64,000 nt of DNA from Dipteris shenzhenensis. Lineage: Eukaryota; Polypodiophyta; Polypodiopsida; Gleicheniales. A program made the position numbers and the translations under genes. Within the stretch, counting starts at the first letter, position 1. Every line of letters begins with the position of its first letter. The stretch lies in NCBI GenBank assembly GCA_047967505.1, contig CM106539.1; one strand, written 5' to 3'. This document shows, one piece after another, positions 1-11,645 of this stretch. The notes beneath the pieces were generated by a model, which saw only the letters and a list, made by a program, of their open reading frames with translations, did not search any database and had not been told where the DNA came from.

Positions 1-79
1 ATGAAGCCAAAAGAGACTTGTGTACTATTTGAGAATCCTAGGACTGTAGTGCAACCATCTAACTTGGATCAATTGGGAC

Positions 80-607
80 TTGGCAAGACAGTTTGGGATA
101 GAATACAAAGGAAATCATCCATGGTTGCATGGATACTATGATAGTGACTATGCCGAAGATCATGAGACCAGGAGATCGACACAAAGATATGCATTTTTCC
201 TTGGTCAAGGTGCTATATCATGGTTGTCAAACAAACAGCCAACTGTTTCTTTGTCTTCGAATGAAGTAGAATATAGAGCACTCACTACAAGTGCATGTTA
301 GGCTATATGGCTCAGAAGACTGTTGTCAAATAGATTACTTTGATGAGTCAAAGCCAACAACAATATATTGTGATAATCAATCGGCTCAAGCATTGGCCAA
401 GAATATCACTCCAGGACAAAGCACATTGATGTCAGAGAGCACTTCATTAGAGAAAGAGTGTTACTTGGTGACATCACACTGCAGCATTGTGATAGCAAAG
501 AAAATGTTGCAGACATCTTTACCAAACCACTCGGTAAAGAGCTATTCGAGAAACACCAACTAGCTCTTGTTTTGACACATAGGAAGGACATTCCCATTAA
601 AGGGGTG
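80..607 (+). pseudogene. Ty1/copia RNase H, C-terminal end of pol
   Basis: This is the end of a copia polyprotein, the RNase H that degrades template RNA during reverse transcription. The first frame reads GYYDSDYAEDHETRRST, then GAISWLSNKQPTVSLSS and NEVEYRAL, the usual copia RNase H blocks. A stop follows near 299. The reading then moves between frames: TIYCDNQSAQALAK near 360-400, then RTKHIDVREHFIRERV and NVADIFTKPLGKELFEKHQ up to about 560. The window begins inside the element, so the rest of pol is outside. At least two frame changes and a stop show the copy is dead. Family assignment is secure; exact breakpoints are not. Confidence 0.9.
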
Positions 608-1000
608 TGATGGAATGTAATGCTCAGTCCTTCTTCGATTCCCGAGAATCATCATCTTGAGGGAAGGCCTACTTCATGATGTTAATCTTGAGGGAAGGTG
701 TTGAGAGTTCACGCTCAACATCATGTGATCATGTGTGCATAGCACCATCACGTGATCATATGTGCATAGCACTAACCTTATAGAGTGCTATAAAGGAAAG
801 GGTTAGATCTCCTAACCCTAACCCTAACCCTAAAAGGATTTGTATGTATTCTATTTTTTCAACTAAATCTAGTGTACAGTTAGTCATTTATTGCGTGCTC
901 TCTAGCTGTGCCCTCTCTCCTTATCTCCACTCTTCTCCTCTCCCCTCTTCATATTTTGTCATGAATACATTCTGAACTAAATGTTTTAGAGTTGTAATGT
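607..1000 (+). mobile_element. probable 3' LTR of the copia fragment
   Basis: A purine run (taaaggggtg, 597-606) directly follows the end of pol and looks like the polypurine tract, so the LTR should start with TG at about 607. The stretch has no coding signal and holds two near-direct repeats of a tgatcatgtgtgcatagcac motif (about 722-770). The right end is not defined because no second LTR is in the window. Confidence 0.5.
811..835. repeat. short telomere-like CCCTAA run
   Basis: Nearly four copies of the hexamer CCCTAA lie inside the presumed copia LTR. Most plants use the heptamer CCCTAAA, so this is more likely an internal LTR motif than telomeric DNA. Confidence 0.7.
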
Positions 1001-1189
1001 GTTATTAGGAATTGTAATCGTTGGCTATAGACGTGCTTGCAATTGTGCTAATTAAAATGCAGTTGGCTGTAAGGATTGAATTGCACAATGTGGAAATGGG
1101 ATTCTTGTAACTACGTAACATACACAACATACATAGCATTTTGTTCAACCACACAAATTTCTGCTTTTATTAACAAAAAAGATTCTGTA

Positions 1190-1545
1190 GAGCATCTATA
1201 CGTGCATCTATGTATGCATCTTTCTATTTTTTTTAAATTTCTAGTAGAGCGTCTATTTCCACGTCTATAGGCGTGTCTACAGGAGCATCTATAGGCGCGT
1301 CTGTTTGTTATATAGACATGCCATTGTAAACCACAACAACACAAAGCAACTATAGACACGTTTGATAAATGCGTATAATAGTGGGCGCATCTATAGGCAC
1401 TACTAGAATAGCAAAAATATGAGCGTATCTAATAGCGTGTCTATTTATGCATCTACTAGCACGTCTATTAGTATGTCTGCACTGTGAATTAGATGCGGAT
1501 TTAGACACAAAATAGAGAATACAGAAAGTCAAATTTTGGTGCAAG
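1190..1545. repeat. degenerate gcgtctatag repeats, left end of CACTA element B
   Basis: The motif gcgtctatag and variants (gcatctatag, acgtctatta, gcgtgtcta) recur about a dozen times on both strands. The same motif returns at 16.88-17.0 kb and 17.44-17.53 kb, on the far side of element B's transposase gene, so these are most simply B's subterminal repeats, the class of site bound by TNPA-type proteins. A possible CACTA terminus lies at 1398 (cactactagaatagc) and a reverse-oriented one ends at 1383 (ataatagtg). I cannot choose between them. Confidence 0.55.
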
Positions 1546-1711
1546 CTGATAAATGTACATCACTGCTTTCCTAACATTGCCCATGATTACCAAAGCATGT
1601 AATTTTAACAAAAATATCAATGCTTTTTGGCAAACTCACATAAATAAAAATAAAGTGAGGTGAGGAGAATGAGACAATATGTAAAATAGTTTTGTCAATA
1701 TCAATGATGGG

Positions 1712-2566
1712 CTACGGTTCAATCTCATCCTCAATGAGATCAACCCTTTCCAAACAATCTACTTCAAAATCCAAACTAGTGTTGAGATCTATAAATATAT
1801 TCAACCCACTACTACTTGTGCTCATCGAAATCAGCATCACCAATGGTAGGCTCATCCTCACATCACCTCCATGGCCATGATCATCCTCCATACGCTCCAT
1901 ATTAGTAAATGTACTATACATCACTTTGGAACGTGGCGTAATTGGTATGACATGCCACCACCTATTATTATCCACCATTGGTTGATAGACAACCTGATTC
2001 AAACACAAATACAGACAGATTATTTTCCTTGCATCAAAGGTATCAAATATTTAAAAGTGAGTATTTTTATATGTGTACAATACCTGTTCACATTGTTGCG
2101 GTAGTACTAGTGTGTCCTTCTTACTTTGCCAAAACTTTGTGGACTCAATAGTTACAAAGCCACTTGCATGGCGTTTGATTGTTGCATTAGGTCCTCTTTC
2201 CACCACGTCCTTAAACCACTTTACATCCAAAACATACACAAAGAAGCGTCGAAAGTCAAGCTTAATAATATCTTGGATTATGCCAAAATAATCATCCATG
2301 GCTCCATTGGCTCCCTCAAAGCTAGCAATGACACCACAATCTTGTGTGTTTCTCTTATCATCAATCTATTGTGTTCAAAAATGCTTGCCTTCACACCATA
2401 TAACATTGAACATAGTACACTACACCAAGACAAAATCAATTAAATAAGCAATCTAGATTGTTGATATGCATCCCCTCATCTCTTCTACTCTCTCCATTTC
2501 GTCAAGTAGCGAATCCACATGAATATCCTTTGGAAGTGCTCTTAGATGCTGAGGGTATGGCACACG
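1712..2566 (-). pseudogene. CACTA element B, TNP2-like transposase, C-terminal part
   Basis: Read on the minus strand, this matches the C-terminal exons of element A's transposase. About 2566-2455 holds PYPQHLRALPKDIHVDSLL, the equivalent of PYPRDLALLPTHMSLDWLQ in A. About 2370-2080 holds DFRRFFVYVLDVKWFKDV, the DUF4216-like region (A: DFRRFTIFILDVKWFRTT). 2008-1712 holds NRWWHVIPITPRSK and an acidic tail ending in a stop at 1712. Frames shift around 2300-2400. The gene is split: its N-terminal part resumes at 13774 because element A is inserted here. Confidence 0.85.
2564..2566. repeat. target site duplication ACG, left copy
   Basis: The three bases ACG precede the CACTA terminus of element A and recur directly after its other end (13774-13776). 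A 3-bp duplication is the hallmark of CACTA insertion. The triplet is one codon (CGT, minus strand) of element B's transposase exon. Confidence 0.9.
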
Positions 2567-2601
2567 CACTACTACACACGCATCCTATTGCGACGTTTAC
2601 G

Positions 2602-2640
2602 TACCGACGATTAGCGCCCGCCTAGCGTTAATCGTCGGTA
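2602..2640. repeat. inverted repeat beside the left TIR
   Basis: The arms 2602-2617 (taccgacgattagcgc) and 2625-2640 are inverted copies with one mismatch and a 7-base loop. The block tgcgacg-accgacg is also seen near the right terminus (ccgacgatttt, 13675), so it belongs to the terminal region. Confidence 0.7.
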
Positions 2641-2662
2641 TAAAAATCGGGTGTCGTAAATC

Positions 2663-2805
2663 GTCGCTATATAGCGACTTTTAATAAGAGTCGCTATATA
2701 GCGACGTTAGTAATGGTCGCTATATAGCGACGTTTAAACGTCGCTATATAGCGACTTTAGTAAAAGTCGCTATATAACGACTTTTAAAAGTCGCTATATA
2801 GCGAC
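2663..2805. repeat. left subterminal array of gtcgctatatagcgac palindromes
   Basis: Six copies of the palindrome gtcgctatatagcgac (one with a g-to-a change) are spaced 20-30 bp apart. The same unit recurs at 7306-7437 and 13498-13643. Subterminal repeats of this kind are the binding sites of the TNPA-type protein in En/Spm elements; that role here is inferred. Confidence 0.9.
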
Positions 2806-3005
2806 ACTGAGACTATATTATAGCGACGTTTTCCAGAGAGGTTTTTTTTTTTTTTTTAGCCTTAAAATTTATTTTCTTCCAATGACAAAATTTTTTAAAT
2901 TTTCATACATGTTTGAGCTCATAGAGAAATAAAAAATGAGAGCATGTACATCAAGCCTTTGAAGCTCATATATTCATGTCCAAGTTGGAGATGAGAAAAA
3001 TCAAA

Positions 3006-6000
3006 TTAAATAAGAGCATTTACATCAACTGTTTCATCTTGAGCCAAGTCTAAGGCGCCAAGCAAGTCTATCTCCAACTCTATACCGAGTTGATCTCCTA
3101 TATCATCATCGTACTCTAGCATCGTACGTTCACCTAAAAGTATTTGATCATCTTCTTCAATTAAGCTTAAGTGTGGTGATCGATCTTGACGATTGTTGTC
3201 TTCCTCGTCAATATCGTGATCTCCATCCTCCTCCCGTGCGATGTCATTATGCGCATCTTCCTCTTGCCTCATATGGTGATCTACATCTTCTTCGCTAGAT
3301 TCATCAATTGGATCCGGATTTGGTAGTGGCATCTCCATATCCACATCTCGATCTTCAAAAATCTGCTTTCTTCGTGGTGCAACTTGGATCACGTACCACC
3401 ATCTTGGATCAGAACGATCCGGATGAAAAACCACCTATATTGAAGATGAAAAATCACGTGCCAAATGTCGTCAATTATATATATATCAATGGACTTAAAA
3501 AACGAAAGCTTCGACTAATTGAATCATTAGTATGCACCTGCTCACAGTGCTCGGGAAGAACAAAAGTATCACTTTCATCGGTCCAATGTTTGGTGGAGTC
3601 TATTGCAAAGAGACCGCTACCATCTTTTCTCACAGTTGCATGGGGACCGTTGTAAGTAGTTCTAAACCATTTTACATCAAGAATGAAAATAGTAAATCGT
3701 CTGAAATCAATTTCATAGATGTCGCGTATGGTTCCACAATAATCCAACTGTGAGGAGAGAAGATTGGTATCCGAAGCACTTGCTCGGCTATCTTGTGTGA
3801 AGTTAGCCATGACTCCACAATCATACGTGACTCTCTTTGAATCGATGCGTTCTATGCGAAAATGTCGTCCATATGACCATAATGCACTGTACTTTTTGTA
3901 CTGTAAAAGAGCATCATTAAAACAATGAAGATGCACCTATTTTATAGCATATATTGCCACAAATAAATACTTAATTACATCAAGAGATAAGAAACTTACA
4001 TGCACCATACATCCAGATGATAACTCCCGCTCGCGCTCGTTTATTGTCTCTCCATCACGTTCGGCTTTACGTATAGCTAGTTGTAGCCAATCAAGTGACA
4101 TGTGAGTAGGGAGAAGAGCCAGATCTCGTGGATATGGTTGTGATCGCCTGTACATTACTCTGAATCTCGTCCTTGCATTTATTCTTTCTGCTTTGGCCAC
4201 TTCATATCTCTCAATCCACTTCAACATCTCAGGGCTATTGAGGATACAAAACTTATTGAATTTCTCCATTTGCTCTTCGCTCATCTTTCTTTCAATCCCT
4301 TTTCCTTGGGGGACCTCGCCAATGATGCGATCATCATCCTTGTTGTGCCAAGCTTGCGGCATATCAGGATCCGTGGATGCAAGAAACTCTGTGATATATA
4401 CTAATGACTCTTGCACAAGCCATCCCTCTGCCATGCTTGCTTCTGGTCTTGCTCTTTGTCTTACAAACCCCTTTAAAGTTTTCATAAACCGCTCGAGAAA
4501 AAACATCCATCGATTATGAACGGTACCTGCTATAGCCACCTCATCAACTATGTGCACAAGCAAGTGGACTTGAGTTGTCATAATGCTTGAGGGAAAGTGC
4601 TTCTCAAGCAAGCATACGGCTTCGATGGATTCCACCCTAGCCTTCTCGATGCTCGATATAGAGATCTCTTTTTGAGATATCCACCTATTTCACATGTCCA
4701 TGCATATGTAAGATATTTGAGATATCCACCTATTTCACATGTCCATGAAGAAAATACATAATGCGAATTGATAGTAAGCATACCTCACAATACCACAGAT
4801 CTTGAATATAGCATTTCTAACATCTTCTTGTAAGCACCCTTTTATTGTAATTGGAAGGATGAACTATCAAAGCAACAATGAAATCATGTCAACAATATAA
4901 CATAATAATAATTACGCTAATGCCTTGTACTATTATCGGTACACTAATTCTACTTAGAATACCTGTAAGACCTTGTGCCAATCATGGGACTTGAGGCCAC
5001 TAAGCTTATTGTCCTTTGAAAATGCTCCTTTCAAGCAACGCATGTACCCTGTCGGTGTTTGAAAAGAGGCAATGTCTGCCTTGATCGCTGCCTCCTCCCT
5101 CGTAGAGAGGATCCACGTTGCTTTCGGGAGGACAACTTTTCCTGAAGCATGCACTTGGGGCCACAAACGAGACATCCTATTCATAGCACGCAAGTCTTCT
5201 CGCACTCCTCTCGAGTCCTTGGAACCAACCAAGTGTGCCCAAATGGTAGCCCCCACATTCTTAAAGATATGCATGGGATCCAAGAGATGATTGATTTGTA
5301 ACTGACCCCAATAAGGAAGCTCGTGAAAGATCGATAGCCTCTTCATACCAGGAGGAGGTTCCTCTCCATTCTCCCTCCAAGCTTGAATCCAATCACTTGC
5401 TTTCAAATATGATGGTGGTGGATCAAGCTGACCTCCACGTGCGAGATGGTCGAGCGGAAGGTATCGAGCATGACCTTCATAAACATTTTTCCTCATGTGT
5501 TTGGAGTAGCGTGCAAGCGATTTCAGAGCGGGTCCACAAACAGGACAAGCATGGTACCCACTTGTAACAAGCCCTGCACGCGTGCATGAATATGTTAGTA
5601 CAAGACATGCGTGCAAAAGAGAGTAAAAAAAGCATAATCCCTCATTGTACATGTAAAGACATAACCACGTACCTGCGCACTTTCCATATCCTGGGTAGTC
5701 ATGCATGGTCCACATCAAGATACCCCTGACGGAAATATCATTGGTATGCCTAGGAGCTCTGGAAATATCAAAGACCTGCACTCCTCTCCATAATATCTGT
5801 AACTCCTCTATCAAAGGTGCCATGTACACGTCCATGTTTCTTGCCTTGTACTTTCCTGGCACAAGTAGTGCAAGCATGAGGTGTCCCTTTTTTATTGTTA
5901 GCCATGGTGGGATATTGTAATTCACCACGACTATGGGCCATGTCGACCAAGATGTCGAGCGTAACCCGAAAGGATTCACGCCGTCCATGGCTAGCCCAAG

Positions 6001-7071
6001 ATGTAAGTTGCGTGGCTCTCTCGCAAAGTCCGGCCACTGATTATCTATGTGCTTCCAAGCCGCACAATCTGCGGGAATCCTCAATGTGTGATCAGTGGAC
6101 CGATGAGATGCATGCCATGTCATCAACTCCGCTATGGATTTGCATCGAAACATGTGTTGTATTCTTGCAATGATGGGAAAGTGTCTTAAGACCTTTACCG
6201 GTATCCTCTCACCCTGCAAGTCATCTCTATATCGTTGTTCCCCACACTTTGGACAACTAGCCAAATCTCCATGCTCACGACGAAAGAGAATACAATCATT
6301 ACGGCAAGCATGGATGGTATCATAATCCATACCCACCATTGTTAGCATCTTTTTCGCTTCATCTCTTGATGCGGGCATGGTATTTGGTGCAGGCAACATC
6401 TTTTGGAGCAACCTATGACAAAGACACTATCCAAATGATGATTCTCAAAACAAACAATATCCAAATAATGAGTCAATCAAATTAATGCAAGGGCTAACCT
6501 CATTAAGGCCGAGACACTTGTATCCGACCATCCATACTGTACTTGTAGATTCAAGATTGAGAGACAAGCACGTAGTTTAGACATCCTGGCACCCTCGTAC
6601 AATTGTGTTGATTGCAACTCTCGCATTTTCACCTCAGACTCTGACATCACGTGTACGTGGGATGTAGTGCCCCTAAAAATGGAATCCATCATGTCGACCA
6701 TACCCTCGTCGTCATCTGGGAGACTATAGTCTTGTTGAAAGTGAGAAGGTATATGTGTACCCTCGTCACCCTCGTCATCCTGTCATAAGCTCATTCGTGT
6801 AAATAGAAGATCTTCTAATTCCGGGTATACAATAAGATTGCGAACTTAAATAGCTTTGACTTACCGATGATCCATCAACATGTGCAACACCAACGGGGGG
6901 TACTGGTTCCGGCTCCTCCCCATACATCCGCAAGTGGCGCATGATAATACGACGTTGATGTCGTACTTCTCGCTTGCAATGAGTGCAATGACAATATAAC
7001 CTCTCCGTAAGCCACTTCGTGCTCCCGGGCGTTGGCGCATCATCGGATGAGCTTCCACTCGTCCCTTCCAT
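3006..7071 (-). CDS. TNP2-type CACTA transposase, element A, intact 8-exon model
   Basis: The transposase cuts and joins the CACTA ends. My exon model (minus strand) is 7071-6865, 6779-6499, 6412-5673, 5573-4963, 4863-4784, 4684-4000, 3936-3538, 3434-3006. Each intron has GT/AG ends, phases agree, and the result is about 1143 codons with no stop. The start at 7071 follows an in-frame TAG. Landmarks: an N-terminal Cys/His cluster (CHCTHCKREVRHQ), LYEGAR and YGWSDTSVSAL, CPKCGEQRYRDD, VLRHFPIIARIQHMF, LGLAMDGVNPFG (TNP2 core), GYHACPVCG, then a DUF4218-like block (VHLLVHIVDEVAIAG, NRWMFFLERFMKTLKG), a DUF4216-like block (DFRRFTIFILDVKWF) and an acidic tail. The 99-bp intron 5574-5672 lacks stops, so retention would add 33 residues. 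Element B has the same intron. Confidence 0.88.
4671..4747 (-). repeat. 45-bp tandem duplication at the exon 6 splice acceptor
   Basis: A 32-bp identical block (4671-4702 and 4716-4747) is repeated with a 45-bp period and contains the splice acceptor of exon 6. The proximal acceptor (exon begins 4684) keeps the frame. The second copy (exon would begin 4729) adds in-frame codons that run into a TGA. The duplication therefore creates a competing, nonproductive acceptor. Confidence 0.7.
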
Positions 7072-7305
7072 CTACACTTATAAAACCAAAACATAAGCAT
7101 GAAGAGGAGATGTACACAATTATGAGCATAGCATGTTTAATTTGAGCTTCTCTTGAGGCTATATAAAAAGAATGACATCGCTATATAGTAAGGATTGAAA
7201 CAAAAAATCCTATATAGTAAGGCTGTGTAGTAAGAGGAGATATTGACAATTATAGGCATAGCATGTTTGAGTCACAAGAGGCCTCATTAAAAAACAAACA
7301 GTAAG

Positions 7306-7437
7306 CGTCGCTATATAGCGACGCTCTGTTCCGTCGCTATATAGCGACGATTTTAATTGAAAGCGTCGCTATATAGCGACGTTTTCAATTAAAAACGTCG
7401 CTATATAGCGACGAATAAGCGTCGCTATATAGCGACG
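7306..7437. promoter_or_regulatory. central array of CGTCGCTATATAGCGACG palindromes between divergent genes
   Basis: Five copies of the 18-bp perfect palindrome lie 235-366 bp upstream of the transposase ATG and just upstream of the apparent leader of the plus-strand gene. The unit is identical to that at both element ends. A protein that binds the ends would therefore also sit between the two promoters. This regulatory role is inferred. A tatataaaaag box is at about 7153 on the plus strand. Confidence 0.7.
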
Positions 7438-7439
7438 CT

Positions 7440-8061
7440 GTGGGTTAAAACCCGAAACGCCGAAACCCGCGGCGTTTTGCTCAAAGCTTTCCTAATCTCT
7501 AAACTAAGCTCTCCAAAATCTCCTCCCACCTATTTTCACTGACCTCCCATCTATTCCAAGCAACCTCCTACCCTATTTCCCACTCCTCACCCTCCTCCTA
7601 CCTCTTGTGCACCCTCTCTCTCCTTTTTCCCTCTTTGGTTTCCAGAAAGAAAGTTCTTCAAAAGGTGAGTTTTTTTCAACAATGTAGGTTGTTTGTTTGT
7701 TAGCTTTGGTTTTGTGAGTGTTTCTACTTGTATTGCTAAAGTTTTAAACTAGTTTTCATGCTTGATTAGAAAGGATTCAAACAAAAAACGAAATTTCAAG
7801 AAAGAAAGAAAATTTCAAGAAAGAAAGAAAGAAACTCACCTCTTCTTTCTGTATTTCTCTTCCTTCTCTTCCTTCTCTTCTCCTCAATCTCCTCCTTTCC
7901 TTGTCTCCTTTGCTTTTGTGATCTCCTCTTTCCACTAACATCTTATTTGAAAAAATGGATTGTTTTCTCTCTTTTGTAGTGCCAGTCCACTACACCGAGC
8001 GGGACATAGTCTCTCTTTCATGGGCCCAGTCCACTACACCGAGCGGGACATACTTTTACAG
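7440..8061 (+). promoter_or_regulatory. apparent noncoding leader exons of the TNPA-like gene
   Basis: No ORF is present. A strong donor (aaaag|gtgagt) ends a pyrimidine-rich stretch at 7664, an acceptor (cttttgtag) precedes 7980, and a donor (acag|gtaagt) follows 8061, giving an 82-nt exon 7980-8061. That exon is built from two copies of a block containing ccactacaccgagcgggaca (7987-8006 and 8031-8050). The next good acceptor is two bases upstream of the ATG at 11646. Transcription is inferred from splice signals only. Confidence 0.5.
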
Positions 8062-8284
8062 GTAAGTGCTTCCTCTTCTTTCCATTTAAGCTTTTTGTTA
8101 TTTGCATTTGCCTGCAGCTAGCGCCTTAAGCGCTAGCTGCAGTGATGGGCGTAGGAACCCTCTCCTCCCCCTTCTCTTTTTCTCATTTTCCCCCTTCTCT
8201 TTTTTCCCTCTTCTCTTATTCTCTCTTTCCCCCTCTCTCTTTTCCCTTCTCTCTTTCCTTTCCCCCTTATTCTCTATTTCCGCA

Positions 8285-11200
8285 TCCCTCTTATTCTCTT
8301 ATGCTTATGCTTCTCTCATTCCGCATAAGCTCCTCCTCTATTTCCGCATGAGCATAAGCTCATGCTTATGCTCATTCATGAGCATGAGCTTATGCGTAAG
8401 TTTCCGCAAGAGCTTATGCGGAAATAGAGAATGAGAGAAGCATACGCTTCTCTCATTCTCTTTTTCCGCATAAGCTCATTCTCTCATTCCGCATAAGCTC
8501 CTTCTCTATTTCCGCATGAGCATAAGCATGAGCTTATGCTTATGCTTATGCATAAGCATAAGCATAAGCTCATGCTTATGCTCATTCTTCATGCTTATGC
8601 TCATTCATGTCCATGAGCTTATGCGTAAGTTTCCGCAAGAGCTTATGCGGAAATAGAGAATGAGAGAAGCATATGCTTCTCTCATTCTCTTTTTCCGCAT
8701 AAGCTCCTTCTCTCATTCCGCATAAGCTCCTTCTCTATTTCCGCATGAGCATAAGCTCCTTCTCTATTTCCGCATAAGCTCCTTCTCTTATTCCGCATGC
8801 AAGTTTCCGCAAGTTTCCGCATGAGCTCCTTCTCTTATTCCGCATAAGCTCCTTCTCTCATTCCGCATAAGCTCCTTCTCTATTTCTGCATGAGCATAAG
8901 CTCCTTCTCATGCTTATGCTCATTCCGCATAAGCTCCTTCTCATGCTTATGCTCATTCATCCGCAAGAGCTTATGCGTAAGTTTCCGCAAGAGCTTATCC
9001 GCAAGTTTCCGCAAGTGCTCCTTCTCTTTTTCCGCATAAGCTCCTCCTCTATTTCCGCATGAGCATAAGCATGAGCTTATGCTTATGCTTATGCATGCTT
9101 ATGCTTATGCATAAGCATAAGCATAAGCATAAGCTCATGCTTATGCTCATTCATGAGCATGAGCTTATGCGTAAGTTTCCGCAAGAGCTTATGCGGAAAT
9201 AGAGAATGAGAGAAGCATATGCTTCTCTCATTCTCTTTTTCCGCATAAGCTCCTTCTCTCATTCCGCATAAGCATAAGCATGAGCTCCTTCTCTCCTTCT
9301 CTCCGCATAAGCTCCTTCTCTCATTCCGCATAAGCATAAGCATAAGCATAAGCTCCTTCTCTCCTTCTCTTATCCGCAAGTTTCCGCAAGTGCTCCTTCT
9401 CTTTTTCCGCATAAGCATAAGCATAAGCTCCCTCTCTTTTTCCGCATAAGCTCCTTCTCTCATGAATAAGCATAAGCTCCCTCTCTTTTTCCGCATGAGC
9501 ATAAGCATGAGCTTATGCTTATGCTTATGCTCATGCATAAGCATAAGCATAAGCTCATGCTTATGCTCATTCTTCATGCTTATGCTCATTCATGAGCATG
9601 AGCTTATGCGTAAGTTTCCGCAAGAGCTTATGCGGAAATAGAGAATGAGAGAAGCATATGCTTCTCTCATTCTCTTTTTCCGCATAAGCTCCTTCTCTTA
9701 TTCCGCATGCAAGTTTCCGCAAGTTTCCGCATGAGCTCCTTCTCTTATTCCGCATAAGCTCCTTCTCTCATTCCGCATAAGCTCCTTCTCTATTTCCGCA
9801 TGAGCTTATGCTTATGCTTATGCATAAGCATAAGCATAAGCCCATGCTTATGCTCATTCTTCGCATGAGCTTATGCGTAAGTTTCCGCAAGAGCTTATAC
9901 GGAAATAGAGAATGAGAGAAGCATATGCTTCTCTCATTCTCTTTTTCCGCATACGCTCCTTCTCTCATTCCGCTTAAGCTCCTTCTCTATTTCCGCATGA
10001 GCATAAGCATGAGCTTATGCTTATGCTTATGCTTATGCTTATGCATAAGCATAAGCATAAGCTCATGCTTATGCTCATTCTTCGCATGAGCTTATGCGTA
10101 AGTTTCTGCAAGAGCTTATACGGAAATAGAGAATGAGAGAAGCATATGCTTCTCTCATTCTCTTTTTCCGCATAAGCTCCTTCTCTCATTCCGCTTAAGC
10201 TCCTTCTCTATTTCCGCATGAGCATAAGCATGAGCTTATGCTTATGCTTATGCATAAGCATAAGCATAAGCTCATGCTTATGCTCATTCATCCGCAAGCA
10301 TAAGCATGAGCATAAGCATGAGCTCCTTCTCATGCTTATGCATAAGCATAAGCATAAGCTCATGCTTATGCTCATTCATGAGCATGAGCTTATGCGTATT
10401 CTTCCGCAAGAGCTTATGCGGAAATAGAGAATGAGAGAAGCATATGCTTCTCTCATTCTCTTTTTCCGCATAAGCTCCTTCTCTTATTCCTCATGCAAGT
10501 TTCCGCAAGTTTCCGCATGAGCTCCTTCTCTTATTCCGCATAAGCTCCTTCTCTCATTCCGCATAAGCTCCTTCTCTATTTCCGCATGAGCATAAGCATG
10601 AGCTTATGCTTATGCTTATGCTTATGCATAAGCATAAGCATAAGCTCAAGCTTATGCTCATTCATCCGCAAGAGCTTATGCGTAAGTTTCCGCAAGAGCT
10701 TATCCGCAAGTTTCCGCAAGTGCTCCTTCTCTTTTTCCGCATAAGCTCCTCCTCTATTTCCGCATGAGCATAAGCATGAGCTTATGCTTATGCTTATGCA
10801 TAAGCATAAGCATAAGCTCATGCTTATGCTCATTCATGAGCATGAGCTTATGCGTAAGTTTCCGCAAGAGCTTATGCGGAAACAGAGAATGAGAGAAGCA
10901 TATGCTTCTCTCATTCTCTCATTCCGCATAAGCTCCTTCTCTCATTCCGCATAAGCATAAGCATGAGCTCCTTCTCTCCTTCTCTCCGCATAAGCTCCTT
11001 CTCTCATTCCGCATAAGCATAAGCATAAGCATAAGCTCCTTCTCTCCTTCTCTTATCCGCAAGTTTCCGCAAGTGCTCCTTCTCTTTTTCCACATAAGCT
11101 TCCTCTCTTTTTCCGCATGAGCATAAGCTTATGCGTATGCTTATGCTTATGCTTATGCATAAGCATAAGCATAAGCTCATGCTTATGCTCATTCTTCATG

Positions 11201-11430
11201 CTTATGCTCATTCATGTCCATGAGCTTATGCGTAAGTTTCCGCAAGAGCTTATGCGGAAATAGAGAATGAGAGAAGCATATGCTTCTCTCATTCTCTTTT
11301 TCCGCATAAGCTCCTTCTCTTATTCCGCATGCAAGTTTCCGCAAGTTTCCGCATGAGCTCCTTCTCTTATTCCGCATAAGCTCCTTCTCTCATTCCGCAT
11401 AAGCTCCTTCTCTATTTTCGCATGAGCATA
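8285..11430. repeat. palindromic satellite in element A
   Basis: About 3.1 kb is built from gcataagc/gcttatgc steps and from tccttctctcattccgc units, arranged in blocks of roughly 220-550 bp. Nine blocks carry a 34-bp palindrome centred on agaagcatatgcttct (one has a central mismatch). At 8639-8706 it extends to a 68-bp inverted repeat with a single mismatched pair. Open frames across this region are Met/Ser/Ile/Leu or Lys/His repeats on both strands and are not genes. The block sits inside the presumed leader intron (8062-11643) of the downstream gene. Confidence 0.9.
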
Positions 11431-11645
11431 AGCTCAAGCTCCTTCTCCTTCCCTTTCTCTCATTCTCTATTTCCTCGTTCTCATTCTTTTCTTTCCTTTA
11501 CATCTTCTTTCCCTCTTTCCTTTCCCTCTTTCCTTTCCCTCTTCTTTCCTTTCCCTCTTCTTTCTTCTTGCCTATGCCTATGCCTATGAGAATGCTCATG
11601 TTTGTTTATTTGTTTTCTGTTTTCGTGTTTGTGTCTATGTTAGAC

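Noticed and set aside
811-835. Chromosome end or interstitial telomere
   Set aside because: Fewer than four hexamers, inside an LTR, and not the usual plant heptamer.
5574-5672. Extra 33-residue segment in the TNP2 transposase
   Set aside because: It has GT-AG ends, breaks a conserved block (YGKCAG / GLVTSGYHACPVCG), and element B has an intron at the same place, so it is an intron lacking stops.
8102-11377. Many open frames of Met-Ser-Ile-Ser or Lys-His-Glu-Leu repeats
   Set aside because: They occur on both strands in a palindromic satellite and simply translate its short units.
8285-11430. CRISPR-like array
   Set aside because: Units are contiguous and palindromic with no unique spacers, in a plant transposon.
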